Shown: positions 22,762-32,069 of the stretch, in pieces
How positions within the stretch are numbered: position 1 is the stretch's first letter
Layout of the letters: every line of letters starts with the position of its first letter
DNA from: Gp7-AA6 sp036395755
GTDB taxonomy: Bacteria > Acidobacteriota > Thermoanaerobaculia > UBA5066 > Gp7-AA6
Length of the DNA stretch: 64,000 nucleotides
Reading direction: 5' to 3'
Assembly: GCA_036395755.1 (NCBI GenBank)
Contig: DASWCZ010000057.1
Coordinates: 27,293-91,292 of the forward strand
The notes under the pieces: model-generated
What the model saw: only the letters and a program-made list of their open reading frames with translations
Databases searched by the model: none
What the model was told of the DNA's origin: nothing
Position numbers and translations under genes: made by a program

Positions 22762-23892
22762 ATGCTCTCGGTTCCCTCTCTGCGGTTGAACCAGTTCGGG
22801 GTGAACTTTTATGAGGCCCTCCTTTCCGGAGCGGACCTCCAGACGCTCGTCGGTTTCGAAGTGCTCTCGTTCGGGCCGGCCGCCCAGACGACCCGCGGCC
22901 ACACCCGCCAGACGACGAGCGGGCGGGTCAACTGGGAGCTCCTGGAGAAGCGCATTGCCGCCTCCGAACACGCCTACCAGCGGCCGATTATTCGCAAGAA
23001 GATCGACGAGCTCGTTGCGTACTACCTCCAGTGCGCGGACTCCGGAACGCTTCCCGCGATTCCGGGAAGCGTTCTCCTGGTCTCTGACAGGCGGTTGGAG
23101 TTCTCTCCCTCCGGGGGCCGGGGCGATTCCGGGTCGGTGAAGCTTCCGGAAGAGTCGGGAATCCTCCGCGCCTTGGACGGCCAGCACCGCCTTCTCGCCC
23201 TCCATCAGCTCGCGGAGAAGCACAACCTGAAGGATTTCCAGGTCCCCGCGGTCGTTTTCGACAACCTGACGGCCGATCAAGTCGTCGAGCTGTTCGTCAC
23301 CATCAACAGCAAGCACACGAAACTGAACCCTTCCCACCTGATCTCGCTCTCCGGCCGCCGGCTCTACCGCGACGAGAACCTGGCCGCCGCACACGACGTG
23401 ATCCGGACGTTGAACGAGGACGACGGCTCGCCTCTCAAGGGGCAGATCAAGGTTCTGGGCATCGGCCGCGGCACCGTCACGCAGGCCTCACTCGCCGACG
23501 AGCTCCGGGACGTCTTCGCCGCGATGGACGCCGCCGGCGGCCGGGTCGCTCGGGAGTTCCGGGAGAACTCCCGCCGCTTTTTCCTCAACTATTTCAAAGC
23601 CGCGGCGCGGTCGTTTCCCGCCGCCTTCCACGGTCGTAAGTACTCGATCAAGAGCTCCCCATCGTTGCGCGCGTTCATCCGGATCTCGCCGTACGTTATC
23701 TCGATGATCCGCAAGCGCGGCGGCGACGTCTGGTCGGCAGGAGAGCTCGACGCCGCGCTGCGGCCGTGGTCCGAGTCGATCGGCGACAAGCGGTTCGAGA
23801 CCGAGGGCCTGTGGCGCGAGAAGATGACGGCAGGCAAGCGTTCGGCGGTCGAGATCCTCTCGCGCGAGCTGCGCCAGGGGTTGAACGCGTGA
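22762..23892 (+). CDS. DGQHR-domain protein (DndB/DbpB-like family)
   Basis: A 376-residue protein with the signature A-L-D-G-Q-H-R-L at residues 137-144, the hallmark of the DGQHR family that includes DndB, the regulator of DNA phosphorothioation. The following segment V-T-I-N-S-K-H-T-K-L also fits. No dndA, dndC, dndD or dndE gene is nearby, so this is an orphan member whose role cannot be stated. Start at ATG 22762, with AGGAGGTAAGG just upstream, a strong ribosome-binding site. Confidence 0.8.
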   Translation: MLSVPSLRLNQFGVNFYEALLSGADLQTLVGFEVLSFGPAAQTTRGHTRQTTSGRVNWELLEKRIAASEHAYQRPIIRKKIDELVAYYLQCADSGTLPAIPGSVLLVSDRRLEFSPSGGRGDSGSVKLPEESGILRALDGQHRLLALHQLAEKHNLKDFQVPAVVFDNLTADQVVELFVTINSKHTKLNPSHLISLSGRRLYRDENLAAAHDVIRTLNEDDGSPLKGQIKVLGIGRGTVTQASLADELRDVFAAMDAAGGRVAREFRENSRRFFLNYFKAAARSFPAAFHGRKYSIKSSPSLRAFIRISPYVISMIRKRGGDVWSAGELDAALRPWSESIGDKRFETEGLWREKMTAGKRSAVEILSRELRQGLNA

Positions 23893-23941
23893 CGGCGGGC
23901 GCCGACTAAACTTCCTGGAGAAGGGATCGTAGAAAGGCAAC

Positions 23942-24520
23942 ATGGCTATCGGCGGCTGTCTTCTGTTTCTCATCCTCATCGCCGTCTTCGCGGCGATCTG
24001 GGCGATCTGGCGCTACAACAACCTCGTCTCGCTCAAGTATCAGGTCGGCAACGCCTGGAAGCAGATCGACGTCCAGTTGAAGCGCCGGCACGATCTGATT
24101 CCGAACCTGATCGCGTCCGTCCGCGGCGAGATGCAGTTCGAGCAGGACACCCTCGAGAAGGTCATCGCGGCCCGCAACAGCGCGGTTGCCGCGCGCGGCG
24201 TGGCCGAGACCGCGGAAAAGGAGAACGTCCTCTCCCAGACGCTCTCGCGACTGTTCGCGCTGGCGGAAAACTATCCGAACCTGAAAGCGAACGAGAGCGT
24301 CAAGGCGCTCATGGAGGAGCTGACCTCGACGGAGAACAAGATCGGTTTCGCCCGACAGTACTACAACGACGTCGCGACCCGGTTCAACACCGCGCAGAAC
24401 GTCTTCCCGGACAGACTGATCGCGCAGGCCTTCAAGTTCCAGCCGGTCGAGCTCTACGAGATCACGGAACCCGCCGAGAGAGAGGTCCCGAAGGTCGACC
24501 TGAACGTCCGCCCGCAGTAG
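23942..24520 (+). CDS. LemA family protein
   Basis: A 192-residue LemA protein: an N-terminal membrane helix (residues 5-22) followed by the conserved R-Y-N-N-L-V-S-L-K and Q-L-K-R-R-H-D-L-I-P-N-L segments and a helical body with N-R-F-N-T-A-type ending (T-R-F-N-T-A-Q-N). LemA commonly pairs with an HtpX-like membrane protease, as here 31 bases downstream; the pair probably acts in envelope protein quality control, though LemA's exact role is not established. Confidence 0.92.
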   Translation: MAIGGCLLFLILIAVFAAIWAIWRYNNLVSLKYQVGNAWKQIDVQLKRRHDLIPNLIASVRGEMQFEQDTLEKVIAARNSAVAARGVAETAEKENVLSQTLSRLFALAENYPNLKANESVKALMEELTSTENKIGFARQYYNDVATRFNTAQNVFPDRLIAQAFKFQPVELYEITEPAEREVPKVDLNVRPQ

Positions 24521-24551
24521 GGCGCGAATCGGGTCGGGCGGACACCGTCTC

Positions 24552-25508
24552 ATGGCCGCCACGAACCTGTTCGAGCAGCAGAAGAAAAATCTCCGGCGAA
24601 CCTCGGAGATCCTGGTCGGCTTCGTCGCCTTCCTCGCCTTCCTCGGAATCGGCGCCGACTTCTTCCTGTACGGCTCCGGGGTGGGGCCGGGATTCCCGAT
24701 CGCGACGGTCGGAGCGCTCCTCTTCGGGGCCGGCTCGTCTCTCTGGGCGTTGAAGGCAGGGGACCGCGCGGTTCTCGAGTCCGCCGACGCGGTCCCGATC
24801 GACCGCGCCGACCCGCGACAGCACATCCTCGACAACGTCGTCGAGGAAATGGCAATCGCGGGCGGCCTCCCCAAGCCCGCGGTCTACGTGATCCCGGACT
24901 CCGATCCCAATGCGTTCGCCACCGGCAGCGGACCGGAGAAGTCCTCGATCGCGGTCACCTCCGGACTGCTCGACGCTCTGAGCCGAGAAGAGCTTCAGGC
25001 GGTCGTGTCGCACGAGATGGCGCACGTGCGGAACTACGACGTGCGTCTGATGACCGTCGTGGCGGCACTCGTCGGATCCGTGCTCCTGATTTCCGACTGG
25101 GGAAGGCGCGGGATCGGCTGGGGCGGGCGGCGGCGCTCGAGCCGGGTCGGGGGCGGCGGCATTTTCTTCCTCGTGTTTTTCGTCCTCTGGATCGTCTCCC
25201 TCGTTCTCGCTCCCGTGATCGCGCGGCTCGTCGCGATGGCCGTCTCACGCGAGCGGGAGTACCTCGCCGACGCCTCGGGCTCGGAGCTGACGCGCAATCC
25301 GCTCGCCCTCGCGTCCGCGCTCGAAAAGATCGACGCGGCCATCGCACCGACGTCTTCGATCAAACAAGGCGTCGCGCACCTGTGCATCGAGGACCCGCGG
25401 GGCCGGGTCGTCAACGAGCGCGAGGGCGGCTGGGCCGAGCTCTTCGCGACGCACCCACCGATCGCGAAGCGGATCGCGCTCCTGCAAGAGATGGCTTACC
25501 GGAGATAG
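24552..25508 (+). CDS. HtpX-like M48 membrane metalloprotease
   Basis: A 318-residue membrane protease. The zinc site H-E-M-A-H is at residues 154-158 and the third ligand Glu lies in S-R-E-R-E-Y-L-A-D-A. Transmembrane helices are visible near residues 20-40, 45-65, 170-185 and 200-220. It follows lemA and likely degrades or processes misfolded membrane proteins. Its last 13 bases overlap the convergent LOG-family gene. Confidence 0.92.
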   Translation: MAATNLFEQQKKNLRRTSEILVGFVAFLAFLGIGADFFLYGSGVGPGFPIATVGALLFGAGSSLWALKAGDRAVLESADAVPIDRADPRQHILDNVVEEMAIAGGLPKPAVYVIPDSDPNAFATGSGPEKSSIAVTSGLLDALSREELQAVVSHEMAHVRNYDVRLMTVVAALVGSVLLISDWGRRGIGWGGRRRSSRVGGGGIFFLVFFVLWIVSLVLAPVIARLVAMAVSREREYLADASGSELTRNPLALASALEKIDAAIAPTSSIKQGVAHLCIEDPRGRVVNEREGGWAELFATHPPIAKRIALLQEMAYRR

Positions 25509-26014
25509 GCCCGGACGACTGCTTCCTCCGCGGTCGAAACGAAATCGATCGAGCGGGCGAGCGTCTCCGCGCCCGGCCCGACGGCCTCGGACACCGCGAG
25601 CGCGACCGTGCGCCTCCAGAAAAGGCCCAGGAACACCAGGGGGCGCGGATCGATCCGACTCTTGGCGATGGACTCGGCCGTCCAGGCAATCTCGAGCATC
25701 GTGCCTAGCCCGCGGGGAAGGAAGATCGCGGCCGATGATTCGTCGGTCAGACGCCGCAGCCGGCTGCCGAGATCGCCCTCGCGGACGGTCGCCGAAACGA
25801 AGCGGTTCGGCTCGCCGTTTCGGAGGAGAACGCCCAGGCTCGTTCCGCCCGCTTCGGCCGCTCCCCGGCAGGCGGCTTCCATGATTCCGCCGGAGCCCCC
25901 GCAGACGACACGTCCGCCTCGGCGCGCGATTTCGCGGCCGACCTCGACGGCGCGCTCGTAATCGACGCTGTCTTGCGCGGCGCGGCTCGAGCCAAGGACG
26001 GCGATCGAGAACAC
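25496..26014 (-). CDS. LOG/TIGR00725-like nucleotide-binding protein
   Basis: A 172-residue Rossmann-type protein. The G-G-S-G-G-I-M-E-A motif fits the G-G-x-x-G-x-M segment of the family, and L-P-R-G-L-G-T-M-L-E replaces the usual P-G-G-x-G-T-x-x-E, with Arg at the first Gly. LOG proteins release cytokinin-type bases from ribotides; other members are nucleotide-binding proteins of unknown use. The altered motif makes enzymatic activity uncertain. Confidence 0.8.
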   Translation of the reverse strand: MFSIAVLGSSRAAQDSVDYERAVEVGREIARRGGRVVCGGSGGIMEAACRGAAEAGGTSLGVLLRNGEPNRFVSATVREGDLGSRLRRLTDESSAAIFLPRGLGTMLEIAWTAESIAKSRIDPRPLVFLGLFWRRTVALAVSEAVGPGAETLARSIDFVSTAEEAVVRAYLR

Positions 26015-26025
26015 GCTTTCCGCGG

Positions 26026-26313
26026 TCAGTCCAGATCGATGTCCCGGATCGGTTTGGAGGTGTCCGTCTTGGCTTTCTCGAAGAGCTCTTCGAACTTGCG
26101 GTTCAGTACGTCCTTCTTCGACTTCTCCGCCTCGACGGAAGCGGCAAACTTCTTTTCGCGTTCGACGTCGTGGGTCTTCAGTCCCTCGATCGCGTCGTCG
26201 ACCGACTCGAACTTTCGGGCGACCTTCGGAGCCTGGTGCGCGATGATCGCTTTCAATTCCGGGTCGACTTTCAGCTTCGCGCCGCAGCAGGGGCAGACGA
26301 GATCGAAGTCCAT
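26026..26313 (-). CDS. Small zinc-ribbon protein
   Basis: A 95-residue protein starting M-D-F-D-L-V-C-P-C-C-G-A, a half zinc ribbon with three Cys, followed by a charged, probably helical tail rich in Lys and Glu. An upstream in-frame codon at 26337 was rejected because the Cys motif and usual N-terminus begin at 26313. It lies 11 bases before the LOG-family gene on the same strand. Function unknown. Confidence 0.65.
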   Translation of the reverse strand: MDFDLVCPCCGAKLKVDPELKAIIAHQAPKVARKFESVDDAIEGLKTHDVEREKKFAASVEAEKSKKDVLNRKFEELFEKAKTDTSKPIRDIDLD

Positions 26314-26330
26314 GGGGAAAAGTCTACCGC

Positions 26331-26744
26331 TCACCACCCCTTCCGGCGCCGGCGCTCGCGCCTCTCGCGCCGGTCCGGGCGGCCGGCGGCCGCTGCCGGG
26401 GCGAAGATCCGTTCCATCTTGCGGATCTCGACCTCTTCGGGAGTCGGCGGCGGAGTGACGTCATCGTAGAGGCCGCGGGCCCGCGCTTTCGGAACCGACC
26501 GGTCGGCGAGCTCCTTGACGACGAGCGACCGCCGCCGGCCGCCTCCCGTCGTGATCGCGATTCGATCGCCCGGCCGGATTTCCCGGTGCGGCTTCGCGCG
26601 GGCTCCGTTGACGTCGATTTTCCCCCCTTCGCAGGCCGCTTTTGCCCGGGAACGAGTGGGAAAGACGCACGCGACGTGGAGCCACACGTCGAGTCGGGCG
26701 GAGAGAGGAGCGGAGCTGTCGGGCGGGACCGGCCCGCCGCCCAA
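26331..26744 (-). CDS. S4-domain RNA-binding protein (HslR-like)
   Basis: About 137 residues. The segment A-R-L-D-V-W-L-H-V-A-C-V-F-P-T-R-S-R-A matches the start of the S4 fold in heat-shock protein Hsp15/HslR, which binds stalled 50S subunits carrying free peptidyl-tRNA; the second half P-G-D-R-I-A-I-T completes it. The C-terminus is a long basic tail. No ATG is available: a TTG at 26744, one base past the stop of the EAL gene, is the likely start and implies coupling. Confidence 0.75.
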   Translation of the reverse strand: MGGGPVPPDSSAPLSARLDVWLHVACVFPTRSRAKAACEGGKIDVNGARAKPHREIRPGDRIAITTGGGRRRSLVVKELADRSVPKARARGLYDDVTPPPTPEEVEIRKMERIFAPAAAAGRPDRRERRERRRRKGW

Positions 26745-26745
26745 A

Positions 26746-27903
26746 TCAGGACGCTCGCTCTTCGTCTTCCGCGCCGTTGCCGCTCCGGTCGCCTTCGGTC
26801 GGTCTCTGCGCTTGCCTGCGAGCCTCGATCCAGCGGTGGAAGGCCGATTCCGGCGGGTTCGGGTCCGGCGCGGGGCGGCCGATGAAGTATCCCTGCGCGG
26901 CCACCACCCCCGAGACGGCACAGACCTCCAGATCCTCGGCGGTCTCCACTCCTTCCGCGATCAGCCCGAAGGAGAAGTGACGAGCCAGTCGCCCGAGAGA
27001 CTTCAAGATGGACCGCCGCCGCGGATCCCGCGCGACTCCTCTCGTGATTTCCCAATCCACTTTGACCCACTCCGGATGGAACGCCTCGCAGCACTGAATC
27101 GCCCGGTACGGAGACGTCAGATCATCGAGTGCGATCCCGACGCCGCGCTCGCGCGCCCCGCGAACTGCCCGGCCGAGCACGTCGAGAGATTCGACGCGCT
27201 CCACCTCGACGAGATCGAGAACCACACGCGATGCGTCGAAGGAAGATTCTTCGATCGCCCGCCACAGACCGTCGAGGCCGTCGGGATCGGCGACGAGGAG
27301 TCGGGGGTTGACGTTCACGAACAACCGGCTCTTCGGCGGGAGGCGGCCGGCGGACTCGACGACGCACAGCCACGAGAGCTTCTCGAAGGGCCGCTCGACG
27401 CGGAGCGCCCGAGCGGCGGGAAACATTTCCGCCGAAGGATGACTTGCCGACTCCACGCGCGCGCGGAGGAGTCCTTCGTAGCCGATCACCTCTCCGGTCG
27501 CGAGATCCGCGATCGGCTGGAACTTCGCGTAAAAGTCGCCGAGGCGAAGAAGGTCCGCCAGCCAGAGGGCGCGCACCTCGCTTCTCACTCGCGGCAACGG
27601 AGCGAGGTTGCCGAGCGCGTCCCACTTCGTCAGCCTCGGGTCGTCCGGAGCCACGCGCACGAGATCGGCGAAGGAGCCCAGACGGTCCTGCAGAATCTCG
27701 AGGAACGCTTCGGGCTCGCTTTCGAGAAGGAGGCGGCGCGATCGGCCGTAGACCTGCGCGCGCATCCAGCGCCGACCGAACGCGGCGGCCAGCGCGCGCT
27801 CCGCTTCCGCGCCGTCGGCCCGGAGGAAAAGCGCTCGCGCGTTCCGCCAGCGATCAAGCCGGCCGAGAGTGCGGCCGTCCAGAACGCCCTCGGGTTGCTT
27901 CAA
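26746..27903 (-). CDS. EAL-domain protein (cyclic di-GMP phosphodiesterase-like)
   Basis: A 385-residue protein. Residues 1-120 are an unrecognised N-terminal region; the EAL domain covers about 120-370. Visible motifs: E-G-L-L-R in place of EALLR, N-V-N-P, V-D-W-E-I, A-L-D-D-L in place of D-D-F-G, A-E-G-V-E-T, and Q-G-Y-F-I-G-R-P. Most metal and catalytic residues seem kept, so it may hydrolyse c-di-GMP, but the D-D-L change leaves this uncertain. The REC-PilZ protein at 2560 is the only other c-di-GMP protein seen. Confidence 0.82.
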   Translation of the reverse strand: MKQPEGVLDGRTLGRLDRWRNARALFLRADGAEAERALAAAFGRRWMRAQVYGRSRRLLLESEPEAFLEILQDRLGSFADLVRVAPDDPRLTKWDALGNLAPLPRVRSEVRALWLADLLRLGDFYAKFQPIADLATGEVIGYEGLLRARVESASHPSAEMFPAARALRVERPFEKLSWLCVVESAGRLPPKSRLFVNVNPRLLVADPDGLDGLWRAIEESSFDASRVVLDLVEVERVESLDVLGRAVRGARERGVGIALDDLTSPYRAIQCCEAFHPEWVKVDWEITRGVARDPRRRSILKSLGRLARHFSFGLIAEGVETAEDLEVCAVSGVVAAQGYFIGRPAPDPNPPESAFHRWIEARRQAQRPTEGDRSGNGAEDEERAS

Positions 27904-27969
27904 CTCTATAGAATTCTAGCCGCTTGGTCGGCTGGGGTGCATTTTTTTTCTGACGAACGGTGCCGCGGA

Positions 27970-27975
27970 TAGAAT
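27970..27975 (+). promoter_or_regulatory. -10-like TAGAAT upstream of the ferritin-like gene
   Basis: TAGAAT followed by a GC-rich discriminator, the same style as other -10 elements here. It ends 41 bases before the GTG start at 28017. Confidence 0.35.
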
Positions 27976-28016
27976 CCGGCGGTCGGATCTGAGGGCACTG
28001 ACACGGAAGGTCGCCC

Positions 28017-28505
28017 GTGGAAGAGAACTTCGACAAAAAAGCGGTCGTCGACGTCCTGAACGGGATCCTGGAGGCCGAGCTCGCCGGGGTGGTGCGGTAT
28101 ACGCACTATTCCTTCATGGTCTTCGGATACACGCGAATCCCGATCGTCGCTTGGCTTCGTGCGCAGGGGATCGAATGCATCGGGCATGCCCAGCAGGCCG
28201 GCGAGATGATCACGCTTCTGGGCGAGCATCCGTCCCTCTCGATCGGCAGGCTTCTCGAGACGCATCGCCACGACGTCGGAGACATCCTGCGAGAGGCGCT
28301 CGAGAACGAGCGGGAGGGGCTCGCGCTCTACCAGAAGCTGCTCGATCTGGTCGCGGGCCGCGAGATCATGCTGGAGGAGTACGCGCGGCGGCTCATCAGC
28401 GAAGAGTCGATGCATCTCGCCGAGGTAGACAAGATGCTTCGGCGGCCGGGCGAAGTCGAGGCGTTCGCCTCTCCGTCCGGCGCCGCTCGCCGCGAGCTCG
28501 TGTAG
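28017..28505 (+). CDS. Ferritin-like/bacterioferritin-type protein
   Basis: A 162-residue four-helix-bundle protein starting at GTG with GGAAGG upstream. Diiron-type ligands are seen: Glu in L-E-A-E-L, the E-x-x-H in I-E-C-I-G-H, Glu in E-N-E-R-E-G and E-x-x-H in E-E-S-M-H-L. It fits the bacterioferritin/DUF892-like ferritins; haem-binding Met is not obvious. Probably oxidises and stores iron or protects against oxidants. Confidence 0.82.
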   Translation: MEENFDKKAVVDVLNGILEAELAGVVRYTHYSFMVFGYTRIPIVAWLRAQGIECIGHAQQAGEMITLLGEHPSLSIGRLLETHRHDVGDILREALENEREGLALYQKLLDLVAGREIMLEEYARRLISEESMHLAEVDKMLRRPGEVEAFASPSGAARRELV

Positions 28506-28787
28506 CGCGGGCGTCGAAGCCCGGAGCGGGGTCCTCCAAGAGTCCGCTTGACATCCCGCGAGACTCTGAAAGACTTCGCGACCAAGGCAGATGCGGCGAC
28601 AGCCGGATGGCCAGCCTCGAGACTGCGGTCGATCGCTTCGAACGATCCTAGCCCGCCCCGCGCGACGGCGCCGGGACCGGAGAGCCCCCCTCAAAGACTT
28701 CGCTTCCGAGAGTCGAGCTCCGTGAATGCTTCCGAAAAGCGGAGACCCCGCTCGCGTGGGGCAAAAGGAATAGATACGGAGGTGACC
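28506..28787. other. Leader region before the ABC transporter operon
   Basis: About 280 bases without a convincing gene. A TTGACA at 28548-28553 is the best -35 candidate, but the matching -10 is poor (AGACTT region). A strong ribosome-binding site (GGAGGTGACC) precedes the ATG at 28788. Confidence 0.35.
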
Positions 28788-30122
28788 ATGTCGAAGAAAA
28801 GCAAGCACGGACTCACCCGCAGACAATTCGCCAGGCTGTCCGCCGCCGGCGCTCTCGCCGTCGGCGGCCCCGCCTTTATCTTTCCGGACCGGGCGCGCGC
28901 GGCCGGAAAGACACTCAAGATCATCCAGTGGAGTCATTTCGTACCCGGATACGACAAGTGGTTCGACGGCGTCTACACCAAGGAGTGGGGGGCGAAGCAC
29001 GACACTGAAGTGATCGTCGATCACATCGCGATCGGAGAGATCAATGCCCGGGCGGCGGCGGAGGCCGCCGCCAAGAAGGGGCACGACCTCTTCATGTTCC
29101 TTTCCCCGCCCGCCGCGTACGAGAAGCAGGTCATCGACCACGCCGAGATCTACCATGAGGTCCAGAAGAAGCACGGCAAGGTGATCCCTCTCGGCGAGCG
29201 TTCGACATACAACCCGAAGACCAAGAAATTCTTCGCCTTCTCGGATTCCTACGTCCCCGACCCGGGCGACTACCGCAAGGACCTCTGGGAGCAGGTCGGC
29301 TTTCCGAACGGACCGGACACCTGGGAGGACCTCCGGGTCGGCGGCAAGAAGATCAAGGATCAGTTCGGCAACCCCGTCGGCGTCGGTCTCTCGCAGGAGC
29401 TCGACACGAACATGGCGATGCGCGCGGTGCTCTGGTCTTTCGGGGGCGCGGAGCAGGACGAGAGAGGGAACGTCACGTTGAAGTCCAAGCAGACAATCGA
29501 CGCCGTCAAGTACGTGCGCGCGCTCTACAAGGAGACCGAAACGCCGGAGGTCTTCACCTGGGATCCTTCCTCGAACAACCGCGGAATCCTGGCCGGAAAG
29601 CTCTCCTTCGTGTGCAACGCAATCTCGGTCACGCGGACCGCCGAGAAGGACAACCCGGACATGTCCAAGAAGATCTGGGTCAGTCCCGCCCTGAAAGGGC
29701 CGGTCCGGCGAATCGCCGCCGAGCACGTCATGGACTGCTACGTGGTCTGGGACTTCGCCGAGAACAAGGAGGGCGCCAAGAGGTTCCTGGTCGATTACAT
29801 CGACAACTTCGGAGCGGCGTTCAAGGCGAGCGAGTTCTACAACTTCCCGTGTTTCCCGCAGACGGTCGCCGATCTGAAGCAGCAGATTTCCAACGACCCC
29901 AAGGCGTCGCCGCCCGACAAGTACAAGGTACTGGGGAACGTCCTCGACTGGGCGACCAACGTGGGTTATCCCGGCTACGCGACCGCGGCGATCGACGAGG
30001 TCTTCAACACTTTCGTCCTGCCGACGATGTTTGCAAAGGCCGCCCGCGACGAGATGAGCCCCGAGGACGCGGTGGAGGCCGCGGACAAAGAGGTGCGCCG
30101 GATCTTCGACAAGTGGAAGTAG
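28788..30122 (+). CDS. ABC transporter substrate-binding protein (family 1, sugar type)
   Basis: A 444-residue extracellular solute-binding protein with a twin-arginine signal (T-R-R-Q-F followed by a hydrophobic stretch to about residue 38). The mature part has W-S-H-F-V-P-G-Y-D-K-W-F and other features of family 1 (maltose-type) binding proteins. It heads an operon with an ATPase and two permeases. The protein at 44030 on the minus strand is a close paralogue, sharing long identical segments. Ligand unknown; sugar is inferred from the ATPase type. Confidence 0.88.
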   Translation: MSKKSKHGLTRRQFARLSAAGALAVGGPAFIFPDRARAAGKTLKIIQWSHFVPGYDKWFDGVYTKEWGAKHDTEVIVDHIAIGEINARAAAEAAAKKGHDLFMFLSPPAAYEKQVIDHAEIYHEVQKKHGKVIPLGERSTYNPKTKKFFAFSDSYVPDPGDYRKDLWEQVGFPNGPDTWEDLRVGGKKIKDQFGNPVGVGLSQELDTNMAMRAVLWSFGGAEQDERGNVTLKSKQTIDAVKYVRALYKETETPEVFTWDPSSNNRGILAGKLSFVCNAISVTRTAEKDNPDMSKKIWVSPALKGPVRRIAAEHVMDCYVVWDFAENKEGAKRFLVDYIDNFGAAFKASEFYNFPCFPQTVADLKQQISNDPKASPPDKYKVLGNVLDWATNVGYPGYATAAIDEVFNTFVLPTMFAKAARDEMSPEDAVEAADKEVRRIFDKWK

Positions 30123-30144
30123 AGGTCGGAGTGCCTCGCCGGAT

Positions 30145-31188
30145 ATGGCCGTCGTTCAGACGCGAGGTCTGACCAAGCTCTTCGCCAAAGGACAGGTCGG
30201 AGCCGTCGTCGACGTGGACCTGGAGAGCCGGGAGGGCGAGTTCCTCGTCCTCCTCGGCCCCTCCGGATCGGGCAAGACCACGCTCCTGCGCATGATCGCC
30301 GGCCTGGAGGAGCCGACTTCGGGCGAGATCTGGATCGGCGGCGTTCTCGTCAACGACCTGACGCCGCGGCAGCGGCGGATCGCCATGGTGTTCCAGAGCT
30401 ACGCGCTCTACCCGCACCTGACCGTGCTCGGCAATATCGAGTTCCCTTTGAAGGCGCGGCGCATGCCGAAAGAGGAGCGGCGCAAGAAGGCGCAGTGGGC
30501 TGCGGATCTCCTCGGGATCGGGCGCCTGCTCGGCCGCAAGCCGCGGGAGCTCTCCGGAGGGGAGCGCCAGCGCGTCGCGCTCGCGCGCGCCATCGTGCGC
30601 GAGCCCACGCTCTTCCTGCTCGACGAGCCGCTCTCCAACCTCGACGCCAAGCTTCGGGCTTCTGCACGCGAGGAGCTCGAGCAGTTTCAGAAGAAGATCG
30701 GGACGACCACGATCTACGTCACCCACGACCAGGTCGAAGCGATGGCCATGGGAGACCGCGTCGTGGTCATGAATCAGGGCGCGGTGCGGCAGATCGGCAC
30801 GCCCGCGGACGTTTACGACGAGCCGCAGGACACTTTCGTTGCGACCTTCCTCGGCTCCCCTCCCATGAACCTCGTCGAGACCTCAAACGTCATCGCCGGA
30901 TTCCGTCCGGAGCACCTCTACCCGGCGGCCGCGCTGCAGCGCGAGGAGCCCGTGTTGCGGCTGGCGTTCCGGATCAAACACGAGGAGTACCTGGGGGCCG
31001 AACGGATCCTTTACGGCGTGCTCGACGGCGGTCCGTTCGACGGCAAGAAAGCCGTGGCGCGGATGTCCTCGACTCTCGCCGCACGGTTCGCGCCCGACAC
31101 GGTCCACGACTTCGCGGTGGCGGCTAAGGATCTGAAGTTCTTCGACCGGGACAAGGGAACGCGGACGGAGCCGCGGGCGCTGGCATGA
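30145..31188 (+). CDS. ABC transporter ATP-binding protein (MalK/UgpC type)
   Basis: A 347-residue ATPase: Walker A G-P-S-G-S-G-K-T-T, Q-loop V-F-Q-S-Y-A-L-Y-P-H, signature L-S-G-G-E-R-Q-R, Walker B L-F-L-L-D-E-P, H-loop V-T-H-D. A C-terminal TOBE-like regulatory region (about 240-335) is present, shorter than in MalK. It overlaps the next permease gene by 4 bases. Confidence 0.95.
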   Translation: MAVVQTRGLTKLFAKGQVGAVVDVDLESREGEFLVLLGPSGSGKTTLLRMIAGLEEPTSGEIWIGGVLVNDLTPRQRRIAMVFQSYALYPHLTVLGNIEFPLKARRMPKEERRKKAQWAADLLGIGRLLGRKPRELSGGERQRVALARAIVREPTLFLLDEPLSNLDAKLRASAREELEQFQKKIGTTTIYVTHDQVEAMAMGDRVVVMNQGAVRQIGTPADVYDEPQDTFVATFLGSPPMNLVETSNVIAGFRPEHLYPAAALQREEPVLRLAFRIKHEEYLGAERILYGVLDGGPFDGKKAVARMSSTLAARFAPDTVHDFAVAAKDLKFFDRDKGTRTEPRALA

Positions 31189-32069
31189 GCGGAGTCCGGC
31201 AGCGCTGGCTCGGGCCGGTGATGTTCCTGCCGGCCGTCCTGTACGTCGTGGCCCTGGTCGGCGTGCCCTTCATCCTCGCCTTTCTCTACAGCGTGGGCGA
31301 CGTCAAAGTCGGAAGCGTGGGGTACCACTTCGTGGGTCTCAAGAACTTCGCTTCCGTGCTGCAGAATCCGACTTTCCTCCGCTCGCTTCGGAACTCGTTC
31401 GTCTTCACCATCGCTTCGCAGATCCTCGTCCTGATCGGCGCCAACCTTCTCGCGCTCGTCTTGAAGAACGCCTTCCGCGGCCGGCGGTTCGTGCGGTTCC
31501 TGATCCTGCTGCCGTGGGTCGCGCCGGTCTCCATCGGCTCGATCGGCTGGAAGTGGATCCTCGATTCGCTCTACAGCGTCATCAACTGGGTCCTCGTCCG
31601 GCTCCACCTCGTCAAGGCCTTCTCGGCTCCGATGTGGCTGGGGGAGCCGAAGCTCGCCATGATGTCGGTCATCCTCGTCCACACCTGGCACATGCTTCCG
31701 TTCGCGACGGTCATCATCCTGGCCGGCTGGACGGCGATTCCGAAAGACATCCCCGAGGCCGCCGCAGTGGACGGAGCCGGCTTCTTCCGGAGGATGTTCC
31801 AGATCGAGCTCCCGATGATGCTGCCGATCATCAACGTGGCGATCCTGTTCGGCGCGATCTTCACGTTCACCGACATGACCGTGATCTACATCCTGACGCG
31901 GGGCGGGCCTTACGACACGACCCAGGTGCTGCCCTCGCTGGCGTTCTTCACCGGGATTCTGGGCAGCGATCTCGCCGAGGGTGCGGCGATCTCGATCTTC
32001 CTCGTGCCGCTCTTGGTCGCCGTGGCCTGGCGGATGCTTCGCTCGGCGCACCGCGCGGAAGTGGTGTGA
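31185..32069 (+). CDS. ABC transporter permease (MalF/UgpA type)
   Basis: A 294-residue inner-membrane permease with six helices. The E-A-A-A-V-D-G-A loop before the last helices is the EAA motif that contacts the ATPase. It overlaps the ATPase gene by 4 bases and the second permease gene by one base (TGATG), so the importer subunits are coupled. Confidence 0.93.
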   Translation: MSGVRQRWLGPVMFLPAVLYVVALVGVPFILAFLYSVGDVKVGSVGYHFVGLKNFASVLQNPTFLRSLRNSFVFTIASQILVLIGANLLALVLKNAFRGRRFVRFLILLPWVAPVSIGSIGWKWILDSLYSVINWVLVRLHLVKAFSAPMWLGEPKLAMMSVILVHTWHMLPFATVIILAGWTAIPKDIPEAAAVDGAGFFRRMFQIELPMMLPIINVAILFGAIFTFTDMTVIYILTRGGPYDTTQVLPSLAFFTGILGSDLAEGAAISIFLVPLLVAVAWRMLRSAHRAEVV

